Assembly: GCA_937975235.1 (NCBI GenBank)
Contig: CALJUZ010000001.1
Location: forward strand, 1-64,000
Source: CALJUZ01 sp003387805
Lineage (GTDB): Bacteria > Bacillota > Limnochordia > Limnochordales > ZCTH02-B6
Reading direction: 5' to 3'
DNA length: 64,000 nucleotides
Shown here: one piece after another, positions 39,101 through 48,827 of the stretch
How positions within the stretch are numbered: position 1 is the first letter of the stretch
Layout: each line of letters opens with the position of its first letter
Notes under the pieces: model-generated
The model's database searches: none
The model's input: only the letters and a program-made list of their open reading frames with translations
Told to the model about the DNA's origin: nothing
Position numbers and translations under genes: made by a program

Positions 39101-39910
39101 CCTTTGGCGGAGGCCGCGGGCCAGGAGGGCGCGGGGCGGCTGGCGTCCGATGACGCCGGGTTCGCACCCGTCCGCGAGGAGCTGGAGCGGCGGCTCGCGT
39201 GGCGCTACGACCGGGCGCCGGTGGTGGGCCGGCCGGCCAAGCAAGGCGTCAGCGAGCTGAAGCGGCGCTGGGATGACGCGGACCGGGACGAAAAGGCGCC
39301 GGTGGTCAAGCCCGTCATCCAGCTGGAGGAGCGGCCGGCCTTCCTGCAGGAGACCGCGCCGGCCCTGACCCCCGCGGAGCGGGGTTCGGCGGTGCACCTG
39401 GTCATGCAGCATCTGGACTTGGCGGGACCTTTGGCCGCCGGCGACATCGCGCGGCAAATCGCGGCCATGGTGGAGCGGCGGATGCTGACGCCCGAGCAGG
39501 CCGCGGCGGTGGACGTCGCGCCCATCGCGCGCTTTTTCGAGACGCCTTTGGGCCTCAGGCTCCGGTCCGGCGCGAGCCGGGTGCGGCGGGAAGTGCCGTT
39601 CATCATGGCGCTGCCCGCGCTGGAGGCGTACCCGGACCTGGCCGCCGACGCGGACGCGGCCCGGGACGAAATCGTCGTGGTGCAGGGCATCATCGACGTG
39701 CTGCTGCGGGACGGCCACTCGGTGCTTATCGTGGACTACAAAACGGACCACGTGTCCGCGGCCGCGGCGCCGCTGCGGGCCCGGGCGTACCGGAGCCAGG
39801 TGGCCCTCTACCGGCGGGCGGTGCGGGAAATCTACGGCGTGGGGGAGGTGGAGGCCCATCTGGTCTTTCTGACGCCGGGCGTGGCCGTCCCGGTGCCCGA
39901 TGGCGAATAG
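36107..39910 (+). CDS. addA: ATP-dependent helicase/nuclease subunit A
   Basis: Encodes 1267 residues from ATG 36107, sharing ATGA with addB and following GGGAGGCGGG. A UvrD-like SF1A helicase: Walker A SAAAGSGKT (24-32), motif Ia TFTDAAATQMRDRI, LHSFC, motif II VLVDECQDLN (DEcQD, slightly unusual), GDVKQSIYRFRQADP, VMSVHKSKGLQFPIV and YVALTRAQERL. The C-terminal RecB-like nuclease holds VLIVDYKTD near residue 1209. It forms AddAB with the preceding gene and ends the yhaO-yhaN-addB-addA operon. Confidence 0.97.
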   Translation: MSGVRWTPAQQRALTTRGRHLLVSAAAGSGKTAVLVERIVRRITEEGGDIDGLLVVTFTDAAATQMRDRIREAVEERLAARPGDTHLSRQLLLLPRADIATLHSFCLDVVRRHFYALGLDPNVRVMDEHEAHLTRLEALDLVLEEAYDRMDEDRPFARLVDGYAGQGGDQALQRLMLALHDYARSLPDPAGWLREAGRAYQRLDEATFDETPWARELQLHARVVIGRAIRLLERALSLACGPGGAAAHAETIEADIQRLEGLREAAGRSWSALAAAAEAALFPGAKRAAKDDGDPDVRTATLELRNKAKRLMQQLYDRLLSRPLAEQLAALRDLAPVAASLVEHVVRLDEAYAEIKAARGVIDFGDIEHFCLKLLDDQAVAEQIRSRYDEVLVDECQDLNGVQDEILRRIVRPPQQGGELFMVGDVKQSIYRFRQADPGLFLERYRRASPEEDAPEQRIDLRENFRSRRAIVDAVNFIFRQIMTPGAAEMAYGPEAELVFGASFGPPDPGTGRGGDVPVEVHLLEKSGAAGAAPGEPDAGGAEAEAAGAADDLLADMSSFQREAVLVARRIQQLVRGGEAVVWDRAAGRYRPARYGDIVILLRTVRHRANELIDVLARMDVPAYAELGTGYFAAAEVETMMALLAVLDNPRQDIELAAVLRSPMVGCSVDDLARIRLCRPDGDFFDAVVAAAAAPELGELQSRLAAFLGFLEQARTDARRMPLSRLVWRLLQQTGYFDYVGAMPGGRQRQANLRALHERARQFDTFARHGLARFLRFIERLREAEGDLGTAPAAGEGEDVVRVMSVHKSKGLQFPIVFVVGCGRSFQDRPVHPDAAFQQHLGVGLRIVDPERRLSEPSLLHAAARARRRREELAEEMRLLYVALTRAQERLILVGADDLEAKAPGWATDRPAHVWPLPDEDLLAAGSWLDWLAPAWMRHPGAAALRELAGGDGPPLLEGDPSRWDFRVWTADDLQEAADDEGAGTGVRVSWPKVAALRPLAEAAGQEGAGRLASDDAGFAPVREELERRLAWRYDRAPVVGRPAKQGVSELKRRWDDADRDEKAPVVKPVIQLEERPAFLQETAPALTPAERGSAVHLVMQHLDLAGPLAAGDIARQIAAMVERRMLTPEQAAAVDVAPIARFFETPLGLRLRSGASRVRREVPFIMALPALEAYPDLAADADAARDEIVVVQGIIDVLLRDGHSVLIVDYKTDHVSAAAAPLRARAYRSQVALYRRAVREIYGVGEVEAHLVFLTPGVAVPVPDGE

Positions 39911-39973
39911 CGGCCGGCGAGGGGCGACCGGCCGGTGCCGCCCGCCGGGCGTGAGCCCACCGCCCGCCCGTCT

Positions 39974-41353
39974 TCACCGCCGCCCCAGCTGCCGCCAGGC
40001 GGCCCAGCCGTTGAGCGCGGCCGTCAGCGCGTAGTCCACGTTCACCGCCCACAGCGTGCCGGCGATGCCGAGGCCGGGGTCGGCCGTCCAGTGGTACACC
40101 AGGACCATGCGCACCAAGGTGGTCAGCACGAAGGTGCCCAGCAGCCAGCTGGTGCGGCCCAGGGCGTGGAGCACCGAGGCGAAGATGCCGCCGGCGAAGG
40201 CAAAGGGGGCCGCCAGCCCCGCAATGCGCACCAGCGGGGCGATTTCCGGGGCGCCGTAGAGGATTTTGGGAATGGCGGCCGGCGCGGCCAGGCACGCCGC
40301 CAGCGTCAGCAAGCCCACCGCGGCGCTGCCGCCCGCGGCTTTGAAAAACAGCCGCCGCGCCGCGGCCAGGCGGCCCGCGGCCGCGGCCTCGGCCACGGCC
40401 GGCGTCAGCACCGTGGCCACGGGAAAGACCACCAGCATGGGCATGTACAGCAGCGGCAGCACCATGCCGGTCAGCTGCCCGTACAGCTCCGTGGCCGCGC
40501 CCAGCGAGTGCCCCGCGGCTATGAGCCGGCGGGGAATGAGGCCCACGTTGATCATTTGCGCGGCCGTGTTGACCAGCGTGGCCAGCCACAGCGGCAGGGC
40601 CACCGCCAGCAGCTCGCGGGCCGTGCGGATGTCGTCGACCACGACAAACACCGGTCCCGGGCGGCGTTGCCGCACCGGCCGCGGCCGGCCCGCGCCGTGC
40701 GGCGGACGGGAGGCCCGCTCCCAGGCCCACCAGCCCGACATGGCCATGGCGGTCAGCAGGCCCACCAGCTCGCCCGCGCCCAGGCCGATCACCAGGGCCG
40801 CGGCGGCGTGTTCGGCGCCACGGGCCGCCCACAGGGACAAGAGCCCGAACACGACGGGCACCCGCACCAGCTGTTCCATGACTTGTCCCGCGGCCGTCGA
40901 TTTCATGTTTTGCCGGCCTTCCGCAAAGCCGCGGAAAATGCCGGTGAGGGCCGACGGGACGAAGGCCAGGGGCAGCAGCAGGATGAGGCGCTCCGTCCGC
41001 GGGTCGGTCAGGAAACCTCGAGCCAGAAAGGGGGCCAAGGCCGCCACGGCCGCCGCGGTGGCAGCCGTCAGCACGGCGATCAGCACCGCCGTCACGCGGC
41101 GGGCTTGGCGCACTTGATCGAAGTCGGACCGGGCCAGCCCGTCCGCGGTGAGGCGGGTCAGGGCCACCGGCAGCCTGAGGGTGGACATGGCCGACGCGAG
41201 GCGGAACACCGGCATGACCATCTGAAACAGCCCCAGCGCCTCGGGGCCCGCCCAGCGCACGACGACGATGCGGTATACGACGCCCATGGCCCGCGTCACG
41301 GCCCCGGCGCCCATGAGCAGCAGCGCGCCTTGCAGCAGCGGACGCCTGCGCAA
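39974..41353 (-). CDS. MOP-superfamily flippase (SpoVB/MurJ/Wzx-like)
   Basis: Encodes 459 residues from the TTG ending at 41353, six bases after GGGAGGCGG. It has about twelve to fourteen hydrophobic helices, with the N-terminal LLQGALLLMGAGAVTRAMGVVYRIVVVRWAGPEALGLFQMV typical of SpoVB-type polysaccharide or lipid II transporters. FRGFAEGRQNMKSTAAGQVMEQ is a second characteristic segment. It should flip lipid-linked glycans across the membrane. SpoVB versus MurJ roles cannot be separated by eye, and no cell-wall genes lie nearby. Confidence 0.85.
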   Translation of the reverse strand: MRRRPLLQGALLLMGAGAVTRAMGVVYRIVVVRWAGPEALGLFQMVMPVFRLASAMSTLRLPVALTRLTADGLARSDFDQVRQARRVTAVLIAVLTAATAAAVAALAPFLARGFLTDPRTERLILLLPLAFVPSALTGIFRGFAEGRQNMKSTAAGQVMEQLVRVPVVFGLLSLWAARGAEHAAAALVIGLGAGELVGLLTAMAMSGWWAWERASRPPHGAGRPRPVRQRRPGPVFVVVDDIRTARELLAVALPLWLATLVNTAAQMINVGLIPRRLIAAGHSLGAATELYGQLTGMVLPLLYMPMLVVFPVATVLTPAVAEAAAAGRLAAARRLFFKAAGGSAAVGLLTLAACLAAPAAIPKILYGAPEIAPLVRIAGLAAPFAFAGGIFASVLHALGRTSWLLGTFVLTTLVRMVLVYHWTADPGLGIAGTLWAVNVDYALTAALNGWAAWRQLGRR

Positions 41354-41516
41354 TGCTTCCGCCTCCCGCGGCGTTCGTCTTCATACGATTACGGGACAAC
41401 CGCGGCGGCTAGAACCGCCGGGAAGGACCGGGGGCGCCCGCAAGGATTTCACCGGTTTCGGGGGAAGGAAACAAGAACGGCACACGCGGGCGGCGCCCGC
41501 GACGGGAGGTACCGGA

Positions 41517-42548
41517 TTGGACTGGACATCGATTCCCAAAGTTGAGCTGCATCTTCATCTCGACGGCTCGGTGCGGCCGGGCACGCTGTGGGAGCTGCTG
41601 GAGGAGCGGCGCCGGCGGCCCGGCGGGGACCACGGGCTGGCGCCTTTCGCCGCGCTGCGGAGCGCGGCAGACGTGCGGCGGTGGATGGAGGTGGGCGACC
41701 AAGCCCGGACGCTGGCCGAGTATTTGTCCCGCTTCGAGCTGCCTTTGGCCGTCATGCAGGATCCCGAATCCATGGAGCGCATCGCCTACGAGCTGGTGGA
41801 GGACGCGGCCCGGGAAAACGTGCGCTACATGGAGGTTCGTTTCGCGCCGATTTTGCACACCCGCGAAGGCATGACGATGCGGCAGGCCGCCGAGGCCGCG
41901 GCCGCGGGCCTGCAGTGGGGCGGGCGGGAGTTCGGCGTCGGCGTCGGCGTCATCGCCTGCTGCATGCGCCATGTGGACCCCGCGGACAACGTGGCCATGG
42001 TCCGGGAAATGGAGCCGCTGCTGGGCCGGGGTGTCGTGGCGGTGGATCTGGCCGGCGACGAAGCGGCCTTTCCGGGCCGTTTGCACCGGGAAGCTTTCGA
42101 CCTGGCCCGGGCGATGGGCTTCAACGTCATCATCCACGCGGGCGAAGCCAGCGGCGCCGAGGAGATTCGCTACGCGCTGGAAACGCTGGGCGCCCGGCGC
42201 ATCGGGCACGGCGTGGCTCTAGAGCAGGACCCGGAGCTGATGCGCTTCGTGGTGGAGGAGGGCATCCCGCTGGAGATGTGCCCCAGCAGCAACGTGCAGA
42301 CCAAGGCCGTGGCCGGCCTGGAGCGGCACCCGCTGCGGCGCTACTTCGATGCCGGCGTGCGGGTCACCGTCAACACCGACAACCGGACGGTGTCGGCCGT
42401 CACCCTGGCCGATGAGTACGAGCGCATCGTGGAGGCGCTGGGTTTCACCGCAGACGACGTGCGGACCATGATTCGCTACGCGGCCGAGGCCGCTTTCCTG
42501 CCCGGCGAGGAGAAGGCCCGGCTGATCGCGGAGGTGTCGGCGGGCTAA
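41517..42548 (+). CDS. add: adenosine deaminase
   Basis: Encodes 343 residues from TTG 41517, six bases after GGGAGGT. This amidohydrolase turns adenosine into inosine. Zinc ligands and catalytic residues are seen: HLHLDG (His12, His14), the HAGE motif at 207-210 with catalytic Glu210, RIGHGVALEQD, and VTVNTDNRTVS carrying the Asp ligand. EMCPSSNVQT is typical of bacterial adenosine rather than adenine deaminase. The gene is divergent from the flippase and convergent with trpS. Confidence 0.94.
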   Translation: MDWTSIPKVELHLHLDGSVRPGTLWELLEERRRRPGGDHGLAPFAALRSAADVRRWMEVGDQARTLAEYLSRFELPLAVMQDPESMERIAYELVEDAARENVRYMEVRFAPILHTREGMTMRQAAEAAAAGLQWGGREFGVGVGVIACCMRHVDPADNVAMVREMEPLLGRGVVAVDLAGDEAAFPGRLHREAFDLARAMGFNVIIHAGEASGAEEIRYALETLGARRIGHGVALEQDPELMRFVVEEGIPLEMCPSSNVQTKAVAGLERHPLRRYFDAGVRVTVNTDNRTVSAVTLADEYERIVEALGFTADDVRTMIRYAAEAAFLPGEEKARLIAEVSAG

Positions 42549-42551
42549 GCG

Positions 42552-42595
42552 GCCGGCCCGGCGGACGCCCAAGTCCCGGCGCCCGCCGGGCCGGC
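42552..42595. terminator. bidirectional terminator hairpin between add and trpS
   Basis: A perfect 13-bp stem (42552-42564 with 42583-42595, GCCGGCCCGGCGG type) with an 18-base loop fills the 57-base gap between convergent stops. It has no T-tract. Confidence 0.55.
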
Positions 42596-42605
42596 GAAGC
42601 CGAGG

Positions 42606-43589
42606 TCAGCCCAAAACGAGGCCCGTCTTCTCCCGCACCTCGGCCATGACTTCCCGGGCAATCGCGCGGGCCCGCTCCGCGCCGTCCCGCAGCATGTCCC
42701 GCAGGGTGTCCAGGTCCGCCAGCAGCGCGGCCCGGCGCTCGCGGATGGGCGCCAGCGCCTTCACGATGTCCTCGGCCAGCTGCTGCTTCAAGTCCACGTA
42801 GCGCAGCGTGCCGTCCTCGTAGGCGGCGCGGAAGCCGGCCACCACGTCGGGCGCGGAGAACTCCTGCAACAGCGTGAACAAGTTGGCCACGCCGGGGCTC
42901 ATGGCGTCGCCCGCGGGCCCCGTGTCCGTCACGGCCCGCCGCACCAGCGCGCGGATTTCGTCCGGTTCCGCGTGCAGGGCGATGTAGCTGCCGGGCACGC
43001 TCTTGGACATTTTGCTGGTGGGGTCGTTCAGCGCCATGACCCGGGCCGCGTGTTCCGGCAGCAGCGTCTTGGGCTCCGGGAACGTCTCGCCGAACAAGTG
43101 GTTGAACTTGCGGGCCAGGTCCCGGGTCAGCTCCAGGTGCTGGGTCTGGTCTTCGCCCACCGGCACCATCTCCGCCTTGTAGAGCAAAATGTCCGCGGCC
43201 TGCAAGATCGGGTAGTTCAGCAGGCCCGCGTTGACGTTTTCCTTGTGCTGGCGGGCTTTGTCCTTGAACTGGGTCATGCGCTCCAGCTGGCCCAGCGGCG
43301 TGATGGTGTTGAGAATCCAGCACAGCTCCGTATGCTCGCGCACGTGGGACTGCACGTACAAAATGCTCCGCTCCGGATCGATGCCGCAGGCGATGAGGGT
43401 GGCCGCCTTGTCCAAAACCTCGCGGGGCATCGCCTTGGCGTCGTAAGGAATGGTCATCGCGTGCAAATCAACGATGGAAAAAATGCATTCGTGCTCGTCC
43501 TGCAGCTTCACCCAGTTGCGCACCGCGCCCAAGTAGTTGCCGATGTGGATGTCGCCCGTGGGTTGAATGCCGGAAAACACTCGTGCCAT
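42606..43589 (-). CDS. trpS: tryptophanyl-tRNA synthetase
   Basis: Encodes 327 residues, the standard bacterial length. Class I synthetase motifs are clear: HIGN at 15-18, DLHAMT, GQLERMTQFKDKA, NAGLLNYPILQAADILLY, VGEDQTQHLELTRDLA and SKMSKS near residue 195. It charges tRNA-Trp. The minus-strand ATG at 43589 follows AAAAGGAATGGAG. A TATATT with TGG before it lies 33 bases upstream. Confidence 0.97.
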   Translation of the reverse strand: MARVFSGIQPTGDIHIGNYLGAVRNWVKLQDEHECIFSIVDLHAMTIPYDAKAMPREVLDKAATLIACGIDPERSILYVQSHVREHTELCWILNTITPLGQLERMTQFKDKARQHKENVNAGLLNYPILQAADILLYKAEMVPVGEDQTQHLELTRDLARKFNHLFGETFPEPKTLLPEHAARVMALNDPTSKMSKSVPGSYIALHAEPDEIRALVRRAVTDTGPAGDAMSPGVANLFTLLQEFSAPDVVAGFRAAYEDGTLRYVDLKQQLAEDIVKALAPIRERRAALLADLDTLRDMLRDGAERARAIAREVMAEVREKTGLVLG

Positions 43590-43621
43590 GTGATCCGCTC
43601 CATTCCTTTTCTTACCGAATC

Positions 43622-43630
43622 AATATACCA
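43622..43630 (-). promoter_or_regulatory. candidate trpS promoter (extended -10)
   Basis: On the minus strand, TGG (43630-43628) precedes TATATT (43627-43622). It is in the right place for a short leader, but no -35 is evident. Confidence 0.4.
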
Positions 43631-43741
43631 CAGCCGGGCGCCTTTCGGCATCCTGCACGGAGGAAAAGCGCCGGTGGCGGGGAATCTTCTTCAGGGCCGC
43701 GCCCTGCGCGGCACTTGCACACTTTTCCCGGAGTGATTGGC

Positions 43742-44476
43742 TTGGCCTTGATCGCGATTTTGTCGGACTTTGGGCAGACGGAGTACGTGGGGATTTTGCG
43801 GGGCGTCATTCAGCGGCTCGCGCCCGGAACGACGGTCACCGACCTCTACAACGAGGTGCGGCCGCAGTCCATCCGCGAAGGCGCCTGGGTGCTGTATACG
43901 GCCTACCGGTATTTCCCGGAGGACACCATCTTCCTGTGCGTCGTGGACCCGGGCGTGGGGTCCGACCGGCAGGCTTTGGCCATCCGCACCCGCCGCTACT
44001 TTTTCGTCGGGCCCGACAACGGTTTGCTGTTTCCGGCCGTCACCGAGGACGGCCTGAAAGAAGCGGTGCAGCTGCCCATCCCGCCCGACGCCGCGCCCAC
44101 GTTCCACGCCCGGGACGTGTTCGCGCCCGCCGCGGCCCGGCTGGCCGCGGGCACGCCCATGAACGAGCTGGGGCCGTCGGCGGAGATCAAGGCCCGGCTG
44201 CGTTTCCACAAGAAGGGGCGCGAAGGCGAAATCGTGCGGGTGGACCGCTTCGGCAACATCATCACCAACTTGCCTCACATCGGAAAAGACAGCTACCACG
44301 TCATCGTCGAAGGCTACCGGCGCACGCTGCCCTTCGTGCGGACGTACGCGGAGGCGCCGCGAGGGCGCCTGTTCGTCACCGAAGGCTCCGCGGGCACGCT
44401 GGAGATTTCGCTGCGCAACCGCAGCGCCTGGTCGGTCATGGACGTGCCGCTGGGCTCCAAAATCACCATCGAATGA
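43742..44476 (+). CDS. S-adenosyl-L-methionine hydrolase (adenosine-forming), DUF62 family
   Basis: Encodes 244 residues from TTG 43742 (GGAG eight bases before). The family of SAM hydroxide adenosyltransferases, related to chlorinase and fluorinase, is shown by ILSDFGQTEYVGILRGV at the N-terminus, VVDPGVGSDRQALAI, GPDNGLL and HARDVFAPAAARLA. The C-terminal beta-barrel has DRFGNIITN. Hydrolytic members split SAM into adenosine and methionine. The neighbouring adenosine deaminase gene (41517-42548) could process the adenosine, although trpS lies between them on the other strand. Confidence 0.92.
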   Translation: MALIAILSDFGQTEYVGILRGVIQRLAPGTTVTDLYNEVRPQSIREGAWVLYTAYRYFPEDTIFLCVVDPGVGSDRQALAIRTRRYFFVGPDNGLLFPAVTEDGLKEAVQLPIPPDAAPTFHARDVFAPAAARLAAGTPMNELGPSAEIKARLRFHKKGREGEIVRVDRFGNIITNLPHIGKDSYHVIVEGYRRTLPFVRTYAEAPRGRLFVTEGSAGTLEISLRNRSAWSVMDVPLGSKITIE

Positions 44477-44657
44477 CCCGCGGCCCGGCTCCTTGGCTGC
44501 CCCCGGTGCCGGCCATGAAATCACGGCTTCCCATGAGGAGAATCTTGTACAATAGGGGTGGAGAGCCGCCGCCGGCGCGCCCGGCGCGTCGCGGCGTGCG
44601 TATGATGGAGCCGGACGACACTTGCTTGGAAGGGCGGACGGATCGTTGAAGAAGCGA

Positions 44658-45686
44658 ATGAAGGCGCTGATCAAGCCCGAAGCCGGCCCCGGACTGAAAC
44701 TGGCGGAGGTGGACGTGCCCGAGCCCGGCCGCGGCCAGTGCCTTGTCAAGGTGGAAGCGGCGTCCATTTGCGGCACGGACCTGCATATTTACCAGTGGGA
44801 CCCGTGGGCCGCCTCCCGGCTGAAACCGCCCCTTATCGTCGGCCACGAGTTCGCCGGCCGCGTCGTCGCGGTGGGCGAGGACGTCACCAGCGTCGCCGTG
44901 GGCGACTACGTGGCGGGCGAAGGCCATCTGTTTTGCGGCGAATGCTACTACTGCCGCACCGGCAGCGCCCACATCTGCGAGCGCGGCCAAATCATCGGCG
45001 TCGACACCGACGGCTGCTTCGCCGAGTACATCCGCATGCCCGCGGTGAACTTGTGGAAGCTGGACGAGGACGTGCCGCCGGAGGTCGGCGCCATTCATGA
45101 TCCTTTGGGCAACGCGGTGCACACCGTCATGGCCGCGGGCGTGTCGGGCCGGCGGGTGGCCGTGGTGGGCTGCGGGCCCATCGGCCTGGTGGCCATCGCG
45201 GTGGCCCGGCGGGCGGGCGCGTCGGCGGTGTTCGCCATCGACCCCAATCCGTACCGGCGCGAGCTGGCCCGGCGCATGGGCGCGGACGCGGTGCTGGCGG
45301 CCGGACCCGGGGAGGACCCGGCGTCGCGGGTGCGGGAGCTGACGCAGGGCCGCGGCGCGGACGTGGTGCTGGAGATGTCGGGCCATCCCGCCGGCATCGA
45401 CAGCGGGCTGGACATGCTGCGCAAGGGCGGGCGCATGGTGCTCCTGGGGCTGCCGCCGAACCCGGTGACGCTGGATTTGACCGAAAAAGTCATCTTCAAA
45501 GAAGCGACCCTCATCGGGGTCAACGGCCGGCGGCTGTTCGAGACGTGGTACCAGACGGCGGAGCTTTTGCGCACCGGCCTGGACGTGACGCCGGTCATCA
45601 CCCACGAGTTTAAGATGGAAGATTTCGAGCAGGCCTTTGCCGCTTTGATGGAAGGGCGCTGCGGCAAAATCGTGCTGAAGCCCTGA
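44658..45686 (+). CDS. tdh: L-threonine 3-dehydrogenase
   Basis: Encodes 342 residues from ATG 44658; TTG 44646 is an alternative, but the ATG start gives the family N-terminus MKAL and places the catalytic zinc Cys at 38, as in E. coli Tdh. GHEFAG is at 62-67, the structural zinc loop is CGECYYCRTGSAHIC, and the NAD-binding motif is VGCGPIGLVA. It oxidises threonine to 2-amino-3-ketobutyrate, which Kbl, encoded 61 bases downstream, cleaves. The pairing settles the specificity against other zinc alcohol dehydrogenases. The binding site is weak. Confidence 0.93.
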   Translation: MKALIKPEAGPGLKLAEVDVPEPGRGQCLVKVEAASICGTDLHIYQWDPWAASRLKPPLIVGHEFAGRVVAVGEDVTSVAVGDYVAGEGHLFCGECYYCRTGSAHICERGQIIGVDTDGCFAEYIRMPAVNLWKLDEDVPPEVGAIHDPLGNAVHTVMAAGVSGRRVAVVGCGPIGLVAIAVARRAGASAVFAIDPNPYRRELARRMGADAVLAAGPGEDPASRVRELTQGRGADVVLEMSGHPAGIDSGLDMLRKGGRMVLLGLPPNPVTLDLTEKVIFKEATLIGVNGRRLFETWYQTAELLRTGLDVTPVITHEFKMEDFEQAFAALMEGRCGKIVLKP

Positions 45687-45747
45687 AGCCCGCGGCCGCC
45701 GGGCCGCGGAAATCCGACTGTGCAGGGAAGCGAAGGAGAGGGCAGCC

Positions 45748-46938
<1,191 letters not shown>

Positions 46939-46972
46939 CGTCCCGGGTCCCCTCCCGCGGACCGGGCAAGAG

Positions 46973-46981
46973 TGCTATACT
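46973..46981 (+). promoter_or_regulatory. promoter of the 274-aa gene (extended -10)
   Basis: TGC followed by TATACT (46976-46981) lies 36 bases before the ATG at 47018. No good -35 is visible. Confidence 0.5.
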
Positions 46982-47017
46982 GGGACAAGTGAGTGGGTTG
47001 CTGGGAGGGACCGCAGC

Positions 47018-47842
47018 ATGCGTTTTGTCGTCAATGACGGATACCTGTACGTGTACGCGGACGTGGACCAACTGGCCGAAGGCGTCCGCGTGGAAGACGA
47101 CGGCCGGCGGGAAGTGCAGGTGCTGGCCGTGCCCATCGAGTACGGCACCAACAACGAACATATCGTGGAGCCTATGGCCCAGGGCATCGCCTCGGTGCTG
47201 GAGGCGGGCTGGCAGACGAAAAGCGCCAAGGTGCGGGACGTCATCGCCGTCACCGAGCACCCGGGCGGCGCGTACAGCTGGCTGTCGACGCTGCGCACCG
47301 GCGCGTGCGAAGGCAGCAACATCCTGGACGCGACCTTGGACATGGGCGTTCACTTCATCATGAACCACGAGGATCAGGAGCGCCACCTGGGGGCGCGGGA
47401 ATACCAGGCCATCTCGCCCGAGGACGGCTTCGTTTTGGAAGTGTGCCAGACCATGCTGGAGCAGGTGTCGGTGCCGCCGCTGTTTGCCGACAGCGACCTG
47501 CTGGAGGAAGACGAGCCGTACGACGACGACTACGACGAACGGCCCACGTGGCAAGACTACGAGAAGCGCTATCAGCTGACGACGGAGCAGCTGATGCACC
47601 GGCTGGCTTTGGGCGAAGAGGTGGCCGCGACCCGCTCCGAGTGGGAGGAACGGGCCGACTGGCTCTGGTCGTACGACGAGTACTTGCGGGAGCAGTGGCG
47701 CCGCACGGTGGTGGACCATATGACGGCGGAGCTCGCGAAGCTGAGGAAGCGCCTGGAGAACCTGGACGTGGAGCGGCAGCGCATCAGCGACGCCATCGCC
47801 CGGCTGGAGGAGCAGGGCGCGCGCTTCGCCGAGGAAAACTGA
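47018..47842 (+). CDS. hypothetical protein with C-terminal coiled coil (274 aa)
   Basis: Encodes 274 residues from ATG 47018, with GGGAGGGA upstream and its own promoter and terminator. The first 150 residues look like a globular alpha/beta domain (FVVNDGYLYVYADVDQLAEG, VLAVPIEYGTNNEHI, FIMNHEDQERHLG). A very acidic stretch DDDYDERP lies near 168. Trp-rich helices and a coiled coil (about 230-270, LAKLRKRLENLDVERQRI) follow. No signal peptide, membrane helix or cysteine cluster. I recognise no family. It is monocistronic and immediately precedes the nuo promoter. Confidence 0.8.
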   Translation: MRFVVNDGYLYVYADVDQLAEGVRVEDDGRREVQVLAVPIEYGTNNEHIVEPMAQGIASVLEAGWQTKSAKVRDVIAVTEHPGGAYSWLSTLRTGACEGSNILDATLDMGVHFIMNHEDQERHLGAREYQAISPEDGFVLEVCQTMLEQVSVPPLFADSDLLEEDEPYDDDYDERPTWQDYEKRYQLTTEQLMHRLALGEEVAATRSEWEERADWLWSYDEYLREQWRRTVVDHMTAELAKLRKRLENLDVERQRISDAIARLEEQGARFAEEN

Positions 47843-47847
47843 CGCCG

Positions 47848-47879
47848 AGGGCCCTTCGGGGCCCTTTGTGATTTTCTTT
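47848..47879 (+). terminator. terminator of the 274-aa gene
   Basis: An 8-bp stem (47848-47854 plus closing pairs to 47859-47865) with the stable TTCG tetraloop begins six bases after the stop codon and is followed by T-rich sequence (TTTGTGATTTTCTTT). Confidence 0.85.
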
Positions 47880-47906
47880 ACAACCGCGCGCGGCGTGTGT
47901 TATGAT
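47877..47906 (+). promoter_or_regulatory. nuo operon promoter
   Basis: TTTACA (47877-47882), an 18-base spacer and TATGAT (47901-47906) with TGT before it form a sigma-A promoter. It overlaps the T-tract of the preceding terminator. Transcription should start near 47913, leaving a leader of about 80 bases before nuoA. Confidence 0.75.
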
Positions 47907-47994
47907 CGAGGGGACCCAATCGTCACGCGAGCTTTCGGTGTGAAAGCGGTTGTGACCAGATTCACAAATTCTCCGGCAGGGTGGTGTTACGGCC

Positions 47995-48341
47995 GTGCAC
48001 CCGTACGCGCCGCTTCTGATTTTCATCGGCCTGGCGCTGCTCATTCCCGTCGCCATCTCCGTCCTTTACTCGCTGGTCAGTTCCCGACGTCCCGACCCTG
48101 TGAAGAGCACCCCCTACGAGAGCGGCTATCCGACGCCTCCCATCGAGGGCCGGTTCCCGGCCAAGTTTTACTTTATCGCCATGCTCTTCGTCATCTTTGA
48201 CGTGGAAGCAGCCGCCATGTACTCCTGGGCGGTGCTGTTGAGGGAGCTGGGCGCCTACGGATTGGCCGCCATGGCTCTCTTTTTGATTGTGTTCATTCTG
48301 GGCGACTTGTATGTGTGGAAAAAGGGAGGCTTCGACTGGAC

Positions 48342-48345
<4 letters not shown>
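47995..48345 (+). CDS. nuoA: NADH-quinone oxidoreductase subunit A
   Basis: Encodes 116 residues with three membrane helices. The loop YESGYPTPP and the helix start FYFIAMLFVIFDVE identify NuoA, which sits at the quinone-site junction of complex I. The usual FLYPWA is AMYSWA here. GTG 47995 opens the operon. Its stop overlaps nuoB by ATGA. Confidence 0.95.

Positions 48346-48823
<478 letters not shown>

Positions 48824-48827
<4 letters not shown>

Noticed and set aside
28272..39910. The four-gene nuclease/helicase operon as a phage-defence island
   Set aside because: All four are recognised housekeeping DNA-repair families without effector domains or signs of transfer.
39927..39936. ACCGGCCGGT palindrome between addA and the flippase as a terminator
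   Set aside because: Ten bases without a loop or T-tract are too short and common in this base composition.
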